From: Candidatus Cryptobacteroides faecihippi
GTDB lineage: Bacteria > Bacteroidota > Bacteroidia > Bacteroidales > UBA932
Length of the DNA stretch: 5,526 bases
Direction: 5' to 3'
Assembly: GCA_018066065.1 (NCBI GenBank)
Contig: JAGHSC010000185.1
Coordinates: forward strand, 1 to 5,526
The stretch's first letter is position 1. The number at the start of each line of letters is the position of its first letter. The notes under the pieces were generated by a model. That model did no database searches. It worked only from the letters and a program-made list of their open reading frames with translations, and had not been told where the DNA came from. A program made the translations under genes and the position numbers. Of the stretch, positions 1-5,526 are shown one piece after another.

Positions 1-407
1 ACCTGAAGGTGCTTGACCTTTTCGGTGGTACCGGTGCGGTTGCCTTTGAATTTGCGTCCAGGGGAGCTGCCAGGGTCTATTCGGTTGAGATGGCACGCGA
101 GAACGCTTCGTTCATCAAGAAGGAGGCAGCCAGGCTTGGCCTTGACAATGTGACGATGGTGAGGGACAATGTCTTCGATTTCCTTCCTATCTGCCATGAG
201 AAGTTCGATCTGATCTTTGCAGATCCGCCTTATGCCCTGGATTCACTCGAGACCATTCCGGACAAGGTCTTTGCCCAGGACATACTCTACCCGGGCAACT
301 ATTTCATCCTCGAGCATGGGGATGAGCATTCCTTCAAGGATCACCGCTATTTCAAGAAAGAGAAGCGGTACGGTCGTGTCCACTTCTCTTTCTTTGCAAA
401 GGATTAA
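1..407 (+). CDS. rsmD: 16S rRNA (guanine(966)-N(2))-methyltransferase RsmD, 5'-truncated by window edge
   Basis: The reading frame is open from base 3, so the gene enters from outside the window; the GTG at position 9 encodes an internal valine, not a start. About 133 codons remain, and RsmD is usually 180-200 residues, so roughly the first 50 are missing. Visible are the class I methyltransferase SAM-binding motif I (VLDLFGGTGA, usually VLDLFAGSGA), the acidic residue ending strand 2 (VYSVEMA), an Asp in the motif III region (VRDNVFDF), and the catalytic motif IV DPPY at 222-233, which positions the guanine exocyclic amine. Known family role: SAM-dependent N2 methylation of G966 (E. coli numbering) in helix 31 of 16S rRNA, on assembled 30S particles in the cytoplasm. 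The fragment ends with TAA at 405-407, directly followed by an intrinsic terminator. Another DPPY-type N2-guanine methyltransferase is possible, but the motif order and the SRGA context after motif I fit RsmD best. Confidence 0.9.
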   Translation, partial: LKVLDLFGGTGAVAFEFASRGAARVYSVEMARENASFIKKEAARLGLDNVTMVRDNVFDFLPICHEKFDLIFADPPYALDSLETIPDKVFAQDILYPGNYFILEHGDEHSFKDHRYFKKEKRYGRVHFSFFAKD

Positions 408-3400
408 GGGCTTTCGAGGCCCTTTTTTTATTTCACGAGGTTGCCGAGGATCGACCTGGTGATTTCCCTGGTGATCGTCCTGGTCGCTGCTGTGGTGGCA
501 TTCTTTGCCACCTTTCCGGCGCTGTCCTTGACGGACTTGCCCTTGGTCTTCTTGCCGCTGACCTTGTTGGAGACGGCTGTTCCGAGAGATGTGGCAACCG
601 TTGCGGTGACTGCTGTCACGACTGCCTTTGCGACCTTGCCGAGCATTCCGTTGCCGCTCTTTGAGGACTTCTGGGACTTGGCTTTCTCCTTTTCCTTCTC
701 TGCTTCCTCCCTGGCCTTCTCTTCTTCCTTCAGCTGCTTCTCCTTTTCTGCGAGGAGGACTTCGAAGGCGCTCTCACGGTCGATTGCCTTGTCGTACTTG
801 CCGTAGACCTTGGAGCAGTTGATGATCTGGTTTCTCTGTGATGCGTCGATTGCACCGATCTGGCTGAGAGGGAAGAGGATCTTTGCCTGCTGTACGACTG
901 ATGGGGCACCCTTCTCGTCGAGGAATGAGACAAGAGCCTCTCCGGTTCCAAGATTCGTGATTGCGTCGGCTGTGCTGAATCCAGGGTTTGCCCTGAATGT
1001 CTCTGCCGCCACCTTGACGGCTTTCTGATCCTTCGGGGTGTAGGCCCTGAGTGCGTGCTGGACGCGGTTTCCGAGCTGGCCGAGGATGTTCTCAGGAATG
1101 TCGGTAGGGCTCTGGGTGACGAAGTAGACACCGACACCCTTGCTTCGGATGAGTCTGATGACCTGCTCGATCTTGTCGGTCAGGGCCTTGGTGGTGTCGT
1201 CGAAGAGCATGTGGGCTTCGTCGAAGAAGAAGATGAGTCTTGGAAGGTCCATGTCGCCAACCTCCGGAAGGGTTGAATAGAGCTCGGAAAGGAGCCAGAG
1301 GAGGAAGGTTGAGTAGACCTTAGGCTTCATCATGAGCTTGTCCGCTGCCAGGACATTCATCACACCCTTGCCTCCCTCTGTGGCGAGGAGGTCGAAGATG
1401 TCGAATGATGGCTCTCCGAAGAATGAGCCGGCTCCTTCGTTCTCGAGTGTGAGGAGCGATCTCTGGATGGCTCCGATCGATGCGGCGGCGATGTTTCCGT
1501 AGGTGGATGTGTACTCCGATGCATGCTCGGAGACATAGTTGAGCATTGACCTGAGGTCCTTGATGTCGATCAGGAGAAGTCCTCTCTCGTCAGCGATCCT
1601 GAAGAGGATGTTGAGCACTCCTTCCTGTGTGTCATTCAGCCCGAGGATCCTTGACAGAAGCTGAGGCCCCATCTGTGAGATGGTGCATCTCATAGGATGT
1701 CCCTGCTCGCCGAACACGTCGTAGAAGCGCACTGGACAGCTCTGGAAGGTAGGAGTTTCCATTCCGAACTCCGGGATTCTCTTCTCGATGAACCCGCTGA
1801 GGCGACCGGCCTGGGATATTCCCGAAAGGTCTCCCTTCATGTCTGCCATGAAGCATGGAACACCGGCCTGGCAGAAACTTTCAGCCATGACCTGGAGGGT
1901 GACGGTCTTTCCGGTACCTGTGGCTCCGGCCACGAGGCCGTGCCTGTTTGCCATCTTTCCGTTGATGGAGAGTGGACCGTCTGCGCAGTGGGCTATCCAG
2001 AGCCCGTTGGTTGAATCGAACATATCGGTGAATTTAGATGTTTTTCTTCTTCAAGCTTTTCCTGATCCTGTAGACGCCGAACAAGGCCACCGACACGGAG
2101 AAGAATCCGAGTGCGAGCCATGGCGCTGCAGCAGCGTTGATGCCGAAACCTACCTTGTCGACGAGTATGAATGTGCAGCACACTGATGTCATGAACGAGG
2201 CAGGGATGAGTGTGAAGAGATACCTCATGCCCTTTCTCCTCTTTGAGAGGAACACTGTAAGAGCCCAGAGGGTAAAGACGGAAAGGACCTGGTTCGTCCA
2301 TCCGAAGTATTTCCAGATTGTGTTGAAGCCATCCTTGTCGCTGATGTTGAACCACAGCATGAGAGCGGCTGCTATGAACAGCGGGATGCTGACGATGAGC
2401 CTGTTGCGTACGGGAGCCTGGTCGAGGTGGAGGAAGTCGGAGACAATCATCCTGGCGCTTCTGAGCGCTGTGTCTCCGCTGGTGATCGGGGCTGCCACAA
2501 CGCCGAGGACGGCAAGCACTCCGCCGGCCACGCCAAGCCATTTCTTGGAGACAGCCGTAACGATCGCCGGCGCTGAGGCGGAGAGGTCGGAGCCGACTTC
2601 GGCTGCTCCTCCGTCAAAGAAGAAATACGACGAGACTGCGGCCCAGACAAGGGCAACCATTCCTTCGGTGATCATGGATCCGTAGAAGACCGGCCTTCCA
2701 AGGCTTTCCTTCTTGATGCATCGTGCCATCATCGTGCTCTGTGTGGCGTGGAATCCGCTGATGGCTCCACATGCGATGGTGATGAACAGGCATGGGAGGA
2801 TCGGCTGTCCTTCAAGACCCACCGATGGCCCTCTGTTGGCCAGGCCGTCCCAGAGCTCAGGTATTGAAGGCCACTTGATGAAGAGGCCGACCATCATTGC
2901 CACGGCCATGAAGATCAGTGCGAATGCGAAGACCGGGTAGATCTTTCCGATGATCTTGTCGATCGGGAGCATGGTGGCGATGATGTAGTAGACGAAGATG
3001 ATCACGGCCCAGATCATCATGGAACTTGTGCTTCCGTCTCCGGTCATGTTGCCAAGGATGATGGCCGGGCTGTAGGTGAACACGGCTCCCACGAGGATCA
3101 GCAGTACGAGTGTGATCACAAGCATGACCCTCTTGGTGCCTCTGCCGAGATAGGTTCCGATTATCTCTGGAAGGCCTCCTCCGGCGTGGCGGATCGAGAG
3201 CATGCCTGAGAGGTAGTCATGCACGGCACCTGCGAAGATGCAGCCGAAGACGATCCAGAGGTAGGCTGCGGGTCCGAACTTGGCTCCCATGATCGCTCCG
3301 AAGATCGGTCCCGTTCCTGCGATGTTGAGGAACTGGATCATGAACACTTTCCATGTCGGCATCGGCACGAAGTCGATTCCGTCGGCATGGGTGATTGCTG

Positions 3401-5526
3401 GTGTGGGGCGAGAGTCGTTTGGCTGGAAGACCTTGGATATCAGCTTTCCGTAGAGGAAATAGCCGCAGAGCAGGGCCAGGATGCTGATGACGAATGATAT
3501 CATGTTCCGTCTAATCTGTTAGTTGTTTCGTGTCACACAAATTTAGTGAATAAATTATAATGGTGTGCTTATTTTTTGAGTTAAGCTTCTCTTTTGAGTA
3601 TCTTTGTGAAGGAAGCCTCCGGGCTGTAAGACAAACATCAACACTATGACTAGTAGAATAATCACATTCTTTGCGGCTCTCTTCGCCGTAGTTTCTTCTG
3701 CCTCGGCACAGCAGTGGTCGCCTGCGGGTGACAGAATCATGACTCCTTGGGCTGAGGAAGTGTCCCCTTCAAACGCTCATCCAGAGTACCCGCGTCCTCA
3801 GATGGTACGCCAGGACTGGAAGTCGCTCAATGGCCTTTGGGAATATTCAATCACTCCAAAGAACACCTCTTGCCCTCAGAGCTTCGACGGCAGCATCCTC
3901 GTTCCGTTTGCAGTTGAATCCGCACTTTCCGGAGTGGGCAGGACCCTTACCGCTGAGGATGCACTTTGGTACAAGACTTCGTTCACCGTTCCTTCAGCAT
4001 GGAAGGGAAAGCGACTCATGCTGAACTTCGAGGCTGTGGACTGGAGAGCAGACGTCTTCGTCAATGATGTCCAGGTGGGCACCCACACAGGTGGCTACAC
4101 CCACTTCTCCTTTGATGTCACCCCTTATCTCAAGAGCGGAGCCAACACGCTTGTCGTGAAGGTTCAGGACTCTACCAACAACGATTTCCAGCCATGTGGA
4201 AAGCAGATCTCCAATCCTCACGGTATCTGGTACACAGCAGTTTCCGGCATCTGGCAGAGTGTCTGGATGGAGCCGGTTGCAAAGACCCGCATCGTGGACT
4301 ATCTCCCGACTTCAGACATCAAGGCCGGCACGCTTGACGTGAAGGTCTGCACCGAGGGCACGCAGGAAGGCGATGTCGTCAAGGTCGCTGTCCTCGAAGG
4401 TGGGATCGGCTACTGCACGGAAGGTTCTTCTGCCAAGGAGATCTCCAGCGCAGTCGGTGTCCCTGGCGGTACTGTGACCGTGCCGGTTTCCGATGCCAAG
4501 CTCTGGTCTCCGGAATCTCCTTACCTCTACGGGCTCAGGATCTCTGTCCTCAGGAACGGCAAGGTCATCGACAGCATCGATGGCTACACTGCAATGAGGG
4601 AAGTTTCAGTCTATGTAAAGAACGGAAACACCAAGCTCTGCGGCCTCAACGGCACAGGCATCTTCCATTTCGGACCGCTCGATCAGGGATGGTGGCCGGA
4701 CGGACTCTACACCGCACCTACCGACGAGGCTCTCAAGTTCGACATCCAGAAGACCAAGGACTTCGGATTCAACATGATCCGCAAGCACATCAAGGTCGAG
4801 CCTTCACGCTGGTTCTACTACTGCGACCAGATCGGAATCATGGTCTGGCAGGACATGCCATGCTTCGCTGACAACCACCTCAACATCTGGGGCACACGCA
4901 ACTACGATGAGGGAACCGACTATCCTGTCTCCGCAAAGGCCAAGGCCAACTATTACAAGGAGTGGGGCGAGATCATGGACCAGCTCATGAAGTTCCAGTG
5001 CATCGTCATGTGGGTTCCTTTCAACGAGGCGTGGGGTCAGTTCGACACCCGCGACGTCGTTGCCTTCACCCGCGCCAAGGATGCCTCAAGGCTCATCAAC
5101 ATGTCATCAGGCGGCAACTGGGTGCCTGGATGCGGCGATGTCCTTGACAACCATCATTACCCTTACCCGGCAATGTATCAGTGGGATCCTGCAATGATCT
5201 GCGTCCTTGGAGAATACGGCGGAATCGGCCTGCCTCTCGAGGGACATCTCTGGCAGACAGACCGCAACTGGGGCTATGTCCAGTACAAGAATGGAGACGA
5301 GGTCTTCGCTGAATATGCGAAGTTCGCGGATCAGCTCATCGGCCTTGTGAAGCAGGGCGTATCAGCTGCAGTCTACACCCAGACCACTGACGTCGAAGGC
5401 GAAGTCAATGGCCTTATGACCTATGACAGGAAAGTGATCAAGATGGATGAGGCCAAGCCCAAGGCCGTCAACACCAAGGTAATCGAATCAATGCCTCTTA
5501 AATAGGCGGAGTACGATCCAGCCAAT

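Overview
The window looks like ordinary chromosomal DNA from a member of the Bacteroidota, most likely order Bacteroidales, with moderate to high G+C. The evidence is indirect but agrees: none of the three visible start codons has a Shine-Dalgarno sequence; both promoters in the divergent intergenic region carry a perfect match to the Bacteroidota -7 element TAnnTTTG; the secreted enzyme has a signal peptide ending in the common Bacteroidota form (ASA before QQ); and the genes resemble short-form CstA and GH2 proteins typical of the group. I cannot name a genus.

Layout. (1) Positions 1-407, + strand: the 3' two thirds of rsmD, a 16S rRNA guanine-N2 methyltransferase, cut by the window edge and followed by an intrinsic terminator (406-429). 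(2) Positions 428-3503, - strand: a two-gene unit transcribed leftward, cstA (short CstA-family transporter) then a HerA-like DUF853/YjgR ATPase, with 10 bp between them and no terminator. The ATPase converges on rsmD, and its stop codon lies in the T-tract of the rsmD terminator. (3) Positions 3504-3645: a 142 bp divergent regulatory region with a promoter on each strand, an AT-rich inverted repeat over the cstA -7 element, and an 8 bp direct repeat framing the other promoter. (4) Positions 3646-5505, + strand: a secreted three-domain glycoside hydrolase family 2 enzyme. The last 21 bases (5506-5526) hold nothing I can identify.

How the genes may work together. GH2 and cstA face away from each other with promoters about 30 bp apart, so one regulator could control both. 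An exported glycosidase beside a CstA-type importer of small organic acids or peptides is compatible with a nutrient-scavenging response, but this is inference from position only. The YjgR-type ATPase has no established cellular role; its place behind cstA is the best local hint. rsmD appears to be an unrelated housekeeping neighbour.

I found no mobile element, CRISPR array, tRNA or rRNA gene, and no clear new system. The points most worth a second look are the divergent promoter region, the cstA-ATPase linkage, and the unusual active-site context of the GH2 enzyme.
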